Origin: Desulfofalx alkaliphila DSM 12257
GTDB taxonomy: Bacteria > Bacillota > Desulfotomaculia > Desulfotomaculales > Desulfohalotomaculaceae
Length of the DNA stretch: 64,000 nucleotides
Direction: 5' to 3'
Assembly (NCBI RefSeq): GCF_000711975.1
Contig: NZ_JONT01000001.1
Span: 248,001-312,000, forward strand
In this document: positions 17,391 to 25,598 of the stretch, piece by piece
Layout: every line of letters begins with the position of its first letter
How positions within the stretch are numbered: position 1 is the first letter of the stretch
Notes under the pieces: generated by a model
The model's input: the letters and a program-made list of their open reading frames with translations, nothing else
Told to the model about the DNA's origin: nothing
Databases searched by the model: none
Program-made: the position numbers and the translations under genes

Positions 17391-18221
17391 TTGCAGCGAG
17401 CCGGCGGTGGTTTTTTACTCAATGACTTGGGCCCGGTCACTTATTTAAGCATTCCTTCCTTTACGGCAACGTCGTTGGTTGCTCACGGTTTTACTACCCG
17501 CTTAGGAGGGGTCAGCGAAGGCAGATACAGTTCTTTAAATTTAGGCCTTCATGTTGGCGATGAGCATCAAGCGGTGTTGGTTAACCGGCGTAGGGCCTGC
17601 AATGCCATTGGAATAGACAGTGGGCGCTTGGTGGCAGGTCAACAGGTACACCAAGACCAAGTGGCGGTGGTGACAGAGCAGCACCTGGGCAGGGGCAGCC
17701 GTAGCTATCAATCTGCCCTGCCCGGGGTGGATGCTTTAATTACCAAGACACCTGGAGTGCCGCTGTCCAGCTATTATGCAGATTGTGTGCCTCTTTTTTT
17801 TCTGGACCCGGTACAAAAGGCAGTGGGTTTGGCCCATGCGGGATGGAAAGGTACGGTAAGCAAAATTGGCGCCAAGACGGTGCAGCAGATGACTAAGACC
17901 TTTGGCAGTGACCCTAAAGAAATTATCGCAGCCATTGGTCCCTCCATTGGGCCATGCTGTTATCTTGTTGATAAACCTGTCATTGATAAATTGAAGAGGT
18001 CATTTAGCTATTGGCATCAACTGGTGAAGGCCTGCGGTGACGGCCAATGGCTCTTAAACTTGTGGGAGACCAATTTACGGGTACTGATAGATGCCGGCAT
18101 AAGGGGTGAAAATATAAGCATTGCAGCCATTTGTACTTGCTGCAACAGCCATATGTTTTTTTCCTACCGGGCTGCCGGTGGCATAACCGGCAGAATGGCA
18201 TCCTTTATTATGCTAATATAG
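17391..18221 (+). CDS. pgeF: Purine nucleoside phosphorylase / peptidoglycan-editing factor, laccase domain (YlmD)
   Basis: A 276-residue member of the YfiH/YlmD (DUF152) family. Members act on purine nucleosides (adenosine deaminase and phosphorylase activity), and E. coli PgeF removes wrong amino acids from muropeptides. The metal and active-site motifs are visible: TTRLGGVS, ADCVPLFF with the catalytic Cys, HAGWKGTV and CTCC near the end. A TTG start follows AGGGGTGA. In B. subtilis ylmD lies directly before ylmE; here three extra genes (response regulator, kinase, HlyD-like) come between. Confidence 0.88.
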   Translation: MQRAGGGFLLNDLGPVTYLSIPSFTATSLVAHGFTTRLGGVSEGRYSSLNLGLHVGDEHQAVLVNRRRACNAIGIDSGRLVAGQQVHQDQVAVVTEQHLGRGSRSYQSALPGVDALITKTPGVPLSSYYADCVPLFFLDPVQKAVGLAHAGWKGTVSKIGAKTVQQMTKTFGSDPKEIIAAIGPSIGPCCYLVDKPVIDKLKRSFSYWHQLVKACGDGQWLLNLWETNLRVLIDAGIRGENISIAAICTCCNSHMFFSYRAAGGITGRMASFIMLI

Positions 18222-18240
18222 TTCTAAAGGGAGGGGGACA

Positions 18241-18951
18241 ATGCCCAAGGAAAAAATTTTAGTGGTGGATGACGAAGAACACATTATTGAGTTGGTGAAG
18301 TTTAACCTTGAGCGGGAAGGCTACCGGGTGATCACAACCGGTAACGGTGACCGGGCGCTGGAGCTTGCCAGGCAAGAAAAACCGGATCTGGTGGTGCTGG
18401 ATATAATGCTTCCCGGCACCGACGGATTAACCGTTTGCCGTACTTTAAACAGTGATCCGGAGACAAAGGTTATTCCGGTAATTTTGCTCAGTGCCAGGGC
18501 AGAGGAGTTTGACAGGGTGCTGGGCCTGGAGATGGGGGCGGACGACTACATAGTTAAGCCCTTTTCTCCAAGGGAACTGGTGGCCAGGGTGAAAGCCCGA
18601 CTGCGCAGGCAGGCTGAATATGCTACTGACAAAAAGGATATTTATACCAATAAGCTCCACATTGGCGGGATGACAATAGACGAAGATCGCTTTGTGGTCA
18701 GTGTAAATGATACTAAATTAGAACTAACCCCCAAGGAGTTTGAGCTGACGCGTTTTTTAGCCCGGCATCCCGGCAAGGTGTTTACCAGGGATTTTTTATT
18801 GGAAAGAATATGGGGTTATGATTATACCGGTGACTCTAGAACGGTGGACGTGCACATCAGATATATACGGAAAAAGTTAGAGCAAGTTCCCGGCAACCCA
18901 CAACTGATAGAAACGGTGCGAGGTGTAGGTTATCGGTTTAAGGAGGTATAA
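18241..18951 (+). CDS. OmpR/PhoB-family response regulator
   Basis: A 236-residue transcription factor with a receiver domain (acidic pair Asp10/Asp11, phosphoacceptor Asp54, conserved Lys106) and a C-terminal winged-helix DNA-binding domain (about 140-234; RTVDVHIRYIRKKLE recognition helix). It resembles PhoP/PhoB and YycF. The ATG follows AGGGAGGGGG. Its kinase starts 3 nt after its stop, so the two form one transcription unit. The target genes cannot be told from the sequence. Confidence 0.92.
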   Translation: MPKEKILVVDDEEHIIELVKFNLEREGYRVITTGNGDRALELARQEKPDLVVLDIMLPGTDGLTVCRTLNSDPETKVIPVILLSARAEEFDRVLGLEMGADDYIVKPFSPRELVARVKARLRRQAEYATDKKDIYTNKLHIGGMTIDEDRFVVSVNDTKLELTPKEFELTRFLARHPGKVFTRDFLLERIWGYDYTGDSRTVDVHIRYIRKKLEQVPGNPQLIETVRGVGYRFKEV

Positions 18952-18954
18952 CAG

Positions 18955-20310
18955 GTGAAACTGGGGATTAAGACTCGTACCATTGCCAGTTATCTTATAT
19001 TACTGGCGATTTTTCTTTTATTAATGCTTTTATATGCCAATGGCCTTATTACCCTTTTAACTGCGGTGCCGGTCTTGGTTGCAGCCACCGCTGTTACCGC
19101 TTACATAATGGTATCGAGACTAATCGCCCCTTTGGAGCAAGTTACCACCACTGCATATGAGATGGCCGGCGGCATATTAGAACAGGAAATTACAGTGCGG
19201 GGCACGGAAGAAATAGATGATTTGGCTATCAGCATTAACACAATGGCTAATCAACTGCGCCAACACATCACCAAGATTAACGAAGAGCGCAACCGGGCCA
19301 AGGCCATCTTAGACAGCATGGGTGACGGTGTTATTGCCCTGGACTCCCAAGGGAGGGTGTTAATGATTAATCCGTCCATGGAAAGGCTTTTTAAAGTTGG
19401 ACGTAAGGAGTGTCTGGGTGAAAAAGTAAATAAAGTAATCAGAAACCATGAATTGGATCAACTCTTGCGCCGGGTTTTAGATCATTGCCAACCCTTAAGC
19501 CGGGAAATAAAAATATTGCTGCCGGAGCCCAGAATATTTAAGGTGAAGGCCACACCGCTAAAGGGAAACCGCACAAAGCACCTTGGTGTAGTGGCCATAA
19601 TGAGTGACGTTACAGAAAGACGTCATTTAGAGAAGATGCGCAGTGAGTTTGTGGCCAATGTCTCCCATGAACTGCGCACGCCTTTGACCTCCATTAAAGG
19701 CTTTTTAGAAACCCTCTTGGACGGAGCCATAGATAACCCCAAAACCGCCTATAATTTTTTAAACATCATGAATGTAGAAACTGAAAGGCTGACAAGATTG
19801 ATAGATGACCTGCTGAAACTGTCTAAGTTAGAGAATAAGCGTACCATGTTAAAGAAGCAAGAGGTGGATCTATCAGCCATCATTACCCAAGCACTGAAAA
19901 TTTTTAAGCCCCAGGCTGAATACAAGGCCATTAAACTTGAAACTGCAATACCAAGCCACCTGCCCTTGATACAAGGGGAAAAGGACCTTTTGTTTCAAGT
20001 ATTGATCAATCTGATCGATAATGCCATTAAATACACTCCGGTGGGCGGTAAGGTGGCTGTTATGGTAACCCTGCATCCAAAGGAACTGAAGGTGTCGGTA
20101 CATGATACCGGACCGGGAATACCGGAAGAGGTCAAGACCAGAGTTTTTGAGCGTTTTTATCGGGTGGACAAGGCCCGGTCAAGGGACGCCGGCGGAACGG
20201 GCTTGGGCCTTGCCATAGCTAAACATGTGGTAGAATTGCACGGCGGCACCATTACAGTGCAAAACCATAATCAGGGGGCGGTATTTAGCTTCACTGTACC
20301 GCTTAATTAA
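18955..20310 (+). CDS. PhoR-like sensor histidine kinase (HAMP-PAS-HisKA-HATPase)
   Basis: A 451-residue kinase: two adjacent membrane helices (about 11-28 and 31-53) with almost no extracytoplasmic loop, HAMP (about 54-107), PAS (about 113-215), HisKA with the phosphorylated His238 in VSHELRTPLTS, and HATPase with the N box (LIDNAIKYTP), G1 (DTGPGIP) and G2 (GTGLGLAIAK). The lack of an outside sensor domain suggests that the signal is read in the membrane or by the PAS domain. The GTG start follows AAGGAGGT. It is the partner of the preceding regulator. Confidence 0.92.
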   Translation: MKLGIKTRTIASYLILLAIFLLLMLLYANGLITLLTAVPVLVAATAVTAYIMVSRLIAPLEQVTTTAYEMAGGILEQEITVRGTEEIDDLAISINTMANQLRQHITKINEERNRAKAILDSMGDGVIALDSQGRVLMINPSMERLFKVGRKECLGEKVNKVIRNHELDQLLRRVLDHCQPLSREIKILLPEPRIFKVKATPLKGNRTKHLGVVAIMSDVTERRHLEKMRSEFVANVSHELRTPLTSIKGFLETLLDGAIDNPKTAYNFLNIMNVETERLTRLIDDLLKLSKLENKRTMLKKQEVDLSAIITQALKIFKPQAEYKAIKLETAIPSHLPLIQGEKDLLFQVLINLIDNAIKYTPVGGKVAVMVTLHPKELKVSVHDTGPGIPEEVKTRVFERFYRVDKARSRDAGGTGLGLAIAKHVVELHGGTITVQNHNQGAVFSFTVPLN

Positions 20311-20322
20311 CAAATTAAACCC

Positions 20323-20445
20323 ATGAAGGTATTCAGATGCCCCACTTGTGCTATTAAACCCAGCCTAATTAAAAGGACAGACCCGGCGGACAACCCAATC
20401 CTTTTATTAACAATTGAACGGTTGTGGGAAGGATTTAAAAAGTGA
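20323..20445 (+). CDS. Possible 40-residue Cys-motif protein
   Basis: A short ORF in the 149-nt gap between the kinase and HlyD-like genes. It begins MKVFRCPTC and ends ERLWEGFKK. A CPTC pair near the N-terminus and a charged C-terminus resemble a half zinc knuckle. There is no clear ribosome binding site before the ATG and I know no family, so it may be a chance ORF. Confidence 0.25.
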   Translation: MKVFRCPTCAIKPSLIKRTDPADNPILLLTIERLWEGFKK

Positions 20446-20459
20446 CCGTCGAATAAATT

Positions 20460-21464
20460 TTGGAAGCCTATCAATATTATGTTAAAGGAATGCAGCCCTT
20501 GAGTCGCTTAAGAAAAAGAAAGAAAAGACTTTTTTTCGGGTCATGTATTATCTTTTTAATACTGGCAATATTAGTTTGGACCATTGTTAATGTTGCGCGC
20601 CCGATGGTGTTAAATCAACTGATAAGTATCAATACCATCAGTAAAGATACCGTTAGCATAACCCTTCCGGTTGAAGGCTTAGTTGCTAAAGAAGAGGCTG
20701 TAATACGGTCTCCCATAAATGGTGAGTTGGAACTGGTGGTGGAACAGGGTAGGCGGGTTGCTGCCCATGCGGTGGTGGCAAAGGTAAGCGCCCTGAGTTT
20801 AGACACTCCGGGAGGCAGCCGGGTGCATAATCTTGCGGCTCCCACAGCAGGTGCCGTCTGTACTAACATTGACGGTCTGGAGGAAGTATTAACCCCTGCC
20901 ACCCTTCGTGAATTGGATTTATCCGGAATTGGTACCATAAGGAAAAAGGTCACTGCTCAGCCCGGTGGTCAAACCACCATGGTGGAGCGAGGACAAGCGG
21001 TGGTTAAACTGGTGGATAACCTAAGACCGGTGCTAATATACCTTGAATTAAAAGATGAAAAAATTCCACCCAAGCTGTTGGAGGAAGGACAAGGTCTTAA
21101 CCTGATGTACCAAGGCCAATGGTTTACCAGCCGGATAATAAAATCCCAGGCAAAAAAGGAGAATCAATCGGTGTTGGTGGAGGCAAACAGCTATCCTGAG
21201 GAATTGATTTTCCAGAGAGTTGCGGAATTTGAATTGCTAAAAACTGAACTGACAGGTTTGTTGGTGGAGGAGGCTAACCTGGTATATAGGGATACACAGC
21301 CAGGTTTATACATTGTACAAAGACAAAAGATATGTTGGGTACCGGTGGAAATAAAAGGTGTTCTTCAAGGTAAGGTGGCGGTAGAAAGCCCTGCCCTTTC
21401 CGGTGGGGTAAGATATGTTGCCAACCCTCACCTGGTTAAAGAAGGGGACAGAGTTAATAAGTAA
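20460..21464 (+). CDS. HlyD-like membrane-anchored adaptor protein
   Basis: A 334-residue protein with a basic N-terminus, one membrane helix (about 26-45) and an extracytoplasmic part with a barrel-sandwich/lipoyl-like segment (VRSPINGELELVVEQGRRV-like region at about 80-110, then LAAPTAGAV). This is the layout of HlyD/RND adaptor proteins, but no ABC or RND partner is next to it and the long coiled coil is missing. A TTG at 20460 gives the longest frame without a good ribosome site; an ATG at 20490 is an alternative. It sits immediately before ylmE, so a role in the envelope near the division machinery is possible. Confidence 0.65.
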   Translation: MEAYQYYVKGMQPLSRLRKRKKRLFFGSCIIFLILAILVWTIVNVARPMVLNQLISINTISKDTVSITLPVEGLVAKEEAVIRSPINGELELVVEQGRRVAAHAVVAKVSALSLDTPGGSRVHNLAAPTAGAVCTNIDGLEEVLTPATLRELDLSGIGTIRKKVTAQPGGQTTMVERGQAVVKLVDNLRPVLIYLELKDEKIPPKLLEEGQGLNLMYQGQWFTSRIIKSQAKKENQSVLVEANSYPEELIFQRVAEFELLKTELTGLLVEEANLVYRDTQPGLYIVQRQKICWVPVEIKGVLQGKVAVESPALSGGVRYVANPHLVKEGDRVNK

Positions 21465-21527
21465 ATACCAATGCAAACCTGTGCCCGACGAACTGCTTGT
21501 TAAATACTATATAGGGAGCGGCTTGTA

Positions 21528-22214
21528 TTGACTGATATTAATGTGTTAGATAACTTAACTAAGGTACAAAAACAAATTAAGGAAGCGGAATTGCGCGGTG
21601 GTCGACCCCCCGGCTCTGTTAAGCTGTTGCCGGTTACCAAAACCGTACCCCAACAATACATTACCCAAGTAATGGAGGCCGGGATTGTTGATTTTGGTGA
21701 AAACCGTGTGCAAGAACTGGTGGAAAAATACCGGCACTTTCCCAAGGCCAACTGGCACATGATTGGCCATTTGCAAACCAACAAGGTTAAAAAACTGTTG
21801 GGGAAAACGGTGTTAATTCACTCGCTGGACCGTTGGTCGCTGGCAGAAAAAATCAACAGTTTATCCCTAAGCAACAATATAAAAACCAAAGTATTAGTTC
21901 AGGTTAACGTTTCCGGTGAAAAATCAAAGTACGGTTTAAATCCGCTGGAGCTGGAAGACTTTATTTACCACGCCATTGACTTAGAGGGCATAGAAATACA
22001 GGGTTTAATGACCATGGCCCCTTTTGTTGACAAGCCCGAAGAAGTCAGACCTGTGTTTAGGGAACTTGCCCGGTGGCGGGATAAATTGGCATCCCGGTGG
22101 CCCGGCATAAGGATCTTATCCATGGGCATGACCAATGATTTCACAGTGGCCATTGAAGAAGGGGCGGATATAGTTAGGGTTGGTTCGGCCATTTTTCGTA
22201 GACAGACGCTATAA
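21528..22214 (+). CDS. ylmE: PLP homeostasis protein YggS/YlmE
   Basis: A 228-residue single-domain PLP-binding protein with alanine-racemase-like barrel. The PLP Lys is Lys38 in LLPVTKTV, FGENRVQEL and WHMIGHLQTNK follow, and SMGMTNDF and RVGSAIF form the phosphate-binding end. The family buffers pyridoxal phosphate and affects amino-acid balance. A TTG start follows AGGGAGCGG. It begins the conserved ylmE-sepF-(proC)-ylmG-ylmH-divIVA order. Confidence 0.92.
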   Translation: MTDINVLDNLTKVQKQIKEAELRGGRPPGSVKLLPVTKTVPQQYITQVMEAGIVDFGENRVQELVEKYRHFPKANWHMIGHLQTNKVKKLLGKTVLIHSLDRWSLAEKINSLSLSNNIKTKVLVQVNVSGEKSKYGLNPLELEDFIYHAIDLEGIEIQGLMTMAPFVDKPEEVRPVFRELARWRDKLASRWPGIRILSMGMTNDFTVAIEEGADIVRVGSAIFRRQTL

Positions 22215-22231
22215 AATAAGGGGGCGGAAAA

Positions 22232-22660
22232 ATGAGTAAAAGGTTTATGGATAAAATGATGGGTATTATTGGCTTGGAAGAAGAAATAGTGGATGATGAA
22301 CAGGAGCAAAAAGGAGTTGACAACGCCTGGCAGGGTAAGCAAAAGGCCAATATAGTCAGCTTGCACAGTCAACGTCAGGTGCAGGTTGTTGTTGTAGAAC
22401 CTTCAACCTATGATGAGGTGCAAGGCATTGCTGATAATTTAAGAAACCGGTGCCCGGTAATAGTAAACTTAGAAAAATTAGATGCTGACTTAGGACGCCG
22501 GATAGTTGATTTTTTAAGCGGCTCTACCTATGCTTTAAACGGTAGCATGCAAAAGGTGGGCCAAAACATCTTTTTATTTGTGCCTAACAACATTGATATA
22601 GCCAGCGAAATTAAAGAACGGGTGCGGGAAAAGGGCATCTTTTCCATTCTGCAGTCATAG
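22232..22660 (+). CDS. sepF: Cell division protein SepF
   Basis: A 142-residue Z-ring associated protein. It has an N-terminal amphipathic membrane-binding helix (MSKRFMDKMMGIIGL), an acidic linker and a C-terminal SepF domain (about 55-140) with RCPVIVNLEKLD and FLSGSTYALNG, the region that forms rings and binds the FtsZ C-terminal peptide. FtsZ at 4.2 kb has that peptide intact. The ATG follows GGGGGCGG. Confidence 0.94.
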   Translation: MSKRFMDKMMGIIGLEEEIVDDEQEQKGVDNAWQGKQKANIVSLHSQRQVQVVVVEPSTYDEVQGIADNLRNRCPVIVNLEKLDADLGRRIVDFLSGSTYALNGSMQKVGQNIFLFVPNNIDIASEIKERVREKGIFSILQS

Positions 22661-22679
22661 TTAATTAGGGGGAGATTTT

Positions 22680-23501
22680 ATGCCTTTGGATGGGCAGCTG
22701 ATTGGGTTTTTGGGTGGCGGCGTTATGGCAGAGTCGTTAATAGGCGGCTTAATAAAAAATGGCATTGTCAAGCCGGAAAAGATTTTTGTAAGTGACCCAG
22801 ACGAAGAAAGGCTGCAATTATTAAAAGAAAAGACCGGTATTAAAACTGTGGCTGATAACCTGCAGTTAACCCAGTCAGCCCAGCTGCTAATAATTGCGGT
22901 AAAGCCCCAGGTGATCAGTGAAGTACTTGCTGATATTAAACAAAATATTAAGGCTGAACACTCAGTAATATCTTTTGTGGCAGGAATATCGACAGATTAC
23001 ATAGAAAGTTATTTAGGCGGCACACCGGTGGTAAGGGTTATGACTAATACTGCCTGCCTGGTTTCAGAAGGTGCCAGCGCCTTATGTGGTGGTAAATATG
23101 CCGAATCTAAACATATTGATATTGCCAAAACAATTTTTTCTTCGGTGGGCAAGGTAGTTACCGTTAAGGAAGAATTGTTAGATGCGGTGACCGGCCTTTC
23201 GGGCAGCGGACCGGCTTACATGTATGTTATTTTAGAAGCGCTGATAGATGCCGGTGTTAGGGTGGGCTTGCCCCGTAAAGTTGCCACCGCCCTTACTACG
23301 CAAACAATGCTGGGAGCGGCCAAAATGGTGTTAGAGACAGGTGAGCACCCCGGACGGCTAAAGGATATGGTTATCACCCCTGGGGGTACAACGTCGGCGG
23401 GAATGTACGCCCTTGAAGACGGGGGGCTGAGGGTAACACTGATGAATGCTGTAATGGCCGCCACAGAACAGTCTAAACAAATGTCTAAAGGGCCAAAATA
23501 A
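22680..23501 (+). CDS. proC: Pyrroline-5-carboxylate reductase
   Basis: Last step of proline synthesis: reduces 1-pyrroline-5-carboxylate with NAD(P)H. The 273-residue product has an N-terminal Rossmann motif (GFLGGGVMAESLIGGL), the substrate-binding SGSGPAYMY segment and MVITPGGTT near the end. The ATG follows GGGGGAG. It is inserted between sepF and ylmG; in several Clostridia proC is found in this same place. Confidence 0.94.
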   Translation: MPLDGQLIGFLGGGVMAESLIGGLIKNGIVKPEKIFVSDPDEERLQLLKEKTGIKTVADNLQLTQSAQLLIIAVKPQVISEVLADIKQNIKAEHSVISFVAGISTDYIESYLGGTPVVRVMTNTACLVSEGASALCGGKYAESKHIDIAKTIFSSVGKVVTVKEELLDAVTGLSGSGPAYMYVILEALIDAGVRVGLPRKVATALTTQTMLGAAKMVLETGEHPGRLKDMVITPGGTTSAGMYALEDGGLRVTLMNAVMAATEQSKQMSKGPK

Positions 23502-23520
23502 GTAATGAGGTGGGTGGATT

Positions 23521-23787
23521 TTGAAGATAATTTACGATATTGTTAATGTAGGTTTTGAAGTTTATAAATTTATGTTGCTTGGGCGTATTATTTTATCATT
23601 TGTAAAGCACAACCCCTACAATCCGGCCATTAGATTTATATATGATTTGACAGAACCTTATCTGGGAATTTTCAGGCGTTTTATTCCTCCGGTGGGTATG
23701 ATAGACTTCTCACCCATTGCTGCTTTCTTTACCTTAGCCATCATCCAGTACTGGCTTGTATTACCGCTAATTAGGGCGATATTCTAA
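23521..23787 (+). CDS. ylmG: YggT/YlmG family membrane protein
   Basis: An 88-residue protein with two membrane helices (about 12-30 and 62-83) and the family sequence PYNPAIRFIYDLTEPYL. YggT/YlmG proteins lie in the division cluster of most bacteria and affect nucleoid or division-site organisation by unclear means. A TTG start lies after GGTGGG. Its TAA overlaps the ylmH ATG by 1 nt. Confidence 0.88.
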   Translation: MKIIYDIVNVGFEVYKFMLLGRIILSFVKHNPYNPAIRFIYDLTEPYLGIFRRFIPPVGMIDFSPIAAFFTLAIIQYWLVLPLIRAIF

Positions 23788-24581
23788 TGTCAGTGATAGA
23801 CCGAGAGCGGATATTAAACCGTTATGCAGGTGCAGAGGAGAAAACACTGCTGGCCCGGGTTATGGATATGGCAGAAAATGTACTCAAAAACCACCAGCCG
23901 GCAGTTACTGATTTTTATGACCCCTACCACACCGGCCTGGTACGTTCTGCCATAAACCCAATAGCGGATCTGGAAACCTATGTGGATGGCGGATACCCCG
24001 AAGCTGAACGCTGTCGGGTGGTGATATATCCTGATTATTTGCCGGTGGAAGAGGTGGATGCAAAATTAGCCTTTCTGTCGGTGGAAGGCAATTTTAAACT
24101 GGCAAAGGTTAACCACCGGGATTACTTAGGCTCTTTAATGGGCCTGGGGCTGAAAAGAGAAAAAATTGGCGATCTAATAGTGGACGAAAGGGGTGCCCAA
24201 TTGGTGGTGGATGCCGATGTGGCGTCCTATATCAGGGCCAGCCTATGTAAGGTGGGCAGGGTGGGGGTTACGGTTAAGGAAATCACCCGCCGGCAGCTGC
24301 AACTGCCCCAAGCCAAGATTAAAATAATAAACGCCACCGTAGCATCAATGCGCCTGGATGCCGTGGCGGCGGCAGGTTACGGTACATCCCGCAGTAAGCT
24401 GCTCAGAGAGATCCAAGCGGAAAGATTAAATCTAAACTGGGCCACCTGCAGTAACCCGGCCGCCCCCGTAAAAGAAGGGGACATGCTTTCAATGCGAGGC
24501 CGCGGTAGAGTAAAGGTTGCAGAGCTTAAAGGTAATACAAAAAAGGGCCGTATTTCATTAGTGCTACATAGGTACTTGTAG
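23787..24581 (+). CDS. ylmH: S4-domain RNA-binding protein YlmH
   Basis: A 264-residue protein with an N-terminal alpha/beta part (VVIYPDYLP segment) and a C-terminal S4 RNA-binding domain (about 180-245; MRLDAVAAAGYGTSRSKL). YlmH homologues bind ribosomal or tRNA-bearing 50S particles and have been linked to rescue of stalled ribosomes in B. subtilis. It is translationally coupled to ylmG and followed by divIVA. Confidence 0.9.
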   Translation: MSVIDRERILNRYAGAEEKTLLARVMDMAENVLKNHQPAVTDFYDPYHTGLVRSAINPIADLETYVDGGYPEAERCRVVIYPDYLPVEEVDAKLAFLSVEGNFKLAKVNHRDYLGSLMGLGLKREKIGDLIVDERGAQLVVDADVASYIRASLCKVGRVGVTVKEITRRQLQLPQAKIKIINATVASMRLDAVAAAGYGTSRSKLLREIQAERLNLNWATCSNPAAPVKEGDMLSMRGRGRVKVAELKGNTKKGRISLVLHRYL

Positions 24582-24609
24582 AATTATTTATTAAAAGGTG
24601 GTGTCATCG

Positions 24610-25149
24610 GTGCTTACTCCCCTTGATATTAGGCAAATGGAATTTAAAAAGAACTTTCGGGGTTATGATGAGCGGCAGGTGGACAAGTTTATGGAAGAAG
24701 TTGCCGATGCAATGGAAGAACTGTTGCGGCAAAACCATCACCTGCAACAGAGTCTGGCAGATAGCGAAACCCGCCACGAAAAATACCGTGATATAGAAGA
24801 AGCAATTAAAAACACACTGGTAATTGCCCAGAAAAACGCCCAGGACATGAAAGAAACCGCAGACAAGGAAATTAAAGTAATGATGCGGGATGCAATGCAG
24901 CGGGCAGAGAACATAATTCAACAGGCGGAAGAAGAGGGCAAAAAAATAATTGCCGACGCCCAGGCCCAGGCAGAAGAAATAGAGAAGAAATACCGTGAAA
25001 TACAAAAGCAAGCGGAAGTTTTTCGCACACAGTTTCGCACCTTCTTAGAGGTGCAGTTAGATCTCATTAATAATGAGGACCTGGCGCAAAAAAAACTTTT
25101 GGAAGAAGAGACAAATGACCAAACAAATGAACAGGAAGAGGCGGTATAG
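24610..25149 (+). CDS. divIVA: Cell division initiation protein DivIVA
   Basis: A 179-residue coiled-coil protein that recognises negatively curved membrane at poles and septa. The N-terminal domain LTPLDIRQMEFKKNFRGYD includes the conserved FxxxxxGYD motif; long coiled coils cover about 25-70 and 85-150. The tail is rich in Gln and Glu. The GTG at 24610 is preferred to the GTG at 24598, since AAAGGTGG (24594-24601) covers the latter. The gene ends the division cluster; a T-box-controlled ileS follows. Confidence 0.92.
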   Translation: MLTPLDIRQMEFKKNFRGYDERQVDKFMEEVADAMEELLRQNHHLQQSLADSETRHEKYRDIEEAIKNTLVIAQKNAQDMKETADKEIKVMMRDAMQRAENIIQQAEEEGKKIIADAQAQAEEIEKKYREIQKQAEVFRTQFRTFLEVQLDLINNEDLAQKKLLEEETNDQTNEQEEAV

Positions 25150-25161
25150 CCAGACAAAAAG

Positions 25162-25190
25162 TTGACCGATAACATTACTTTTTGTATAAT
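25162..25190 (+). promoter_or_regulatory. Sigma-A promoter of the ileS transcript
   Basis: TTGACC and a perfect TATAAT are separated by exactly 17 bp, just upstream of the T-box leader. Confidence 0.8.
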
Positions 25191-25196
25191 TGTGTA

Positions 25197-25463
25197 ATGC
25201 AATATAATTAAACAAATAATACCTATGATCGGAACAGTAGGCATGGTTTAAATGTTACAGAGAGCCCGCCATGGTGGAACCGGGTACATTTCCCTTGCTG
25301 AATATCCTCCGGGAGGTGTGCGACTCCAAAGGTTTTACAACCCAGTAGATCGCATCGGCTACACCGACGTTAACGGTGCTTGAGTGATTCAGGTATGCCA
25401 TACGCCTGTTTCACAAGGGTGGTACCGCGGAAAAATCCGTCCCTTGGGGGGCGGTTTTTTTAT
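25197..25463 (+). promoter_or_regulatory. T-box riboswitch (tRNA-Ile) upstream of ileS
   Basis: The leader contains the stem I signature AGAGAG...GGTGGAACC, a candidate specifier codon ATC at 25304-25306, the T-box AAGGGTGGTACCGCGG (25415-25430), and a terminator: ccgtccc pairs with ggggcgg, followed by seven T. Uncharged tRNA-Ile would allow read-through into ileS. The remaining 25464-25598 stretch shows only the ribosome binding site. Confidence 0.9.
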
Positions 25464-25598
25464 TTAGCAATCATAATCGGGTATTTTTGGCAGTGGCTAC
25501 AGGTATTTTAGTCGGATTGTGCCCATGGGCATAGCCGGTTAACATAAAAAACTTTGAACTTGGAAAGATAAAACTAATTAAGAGGTGAGCAATTAATT

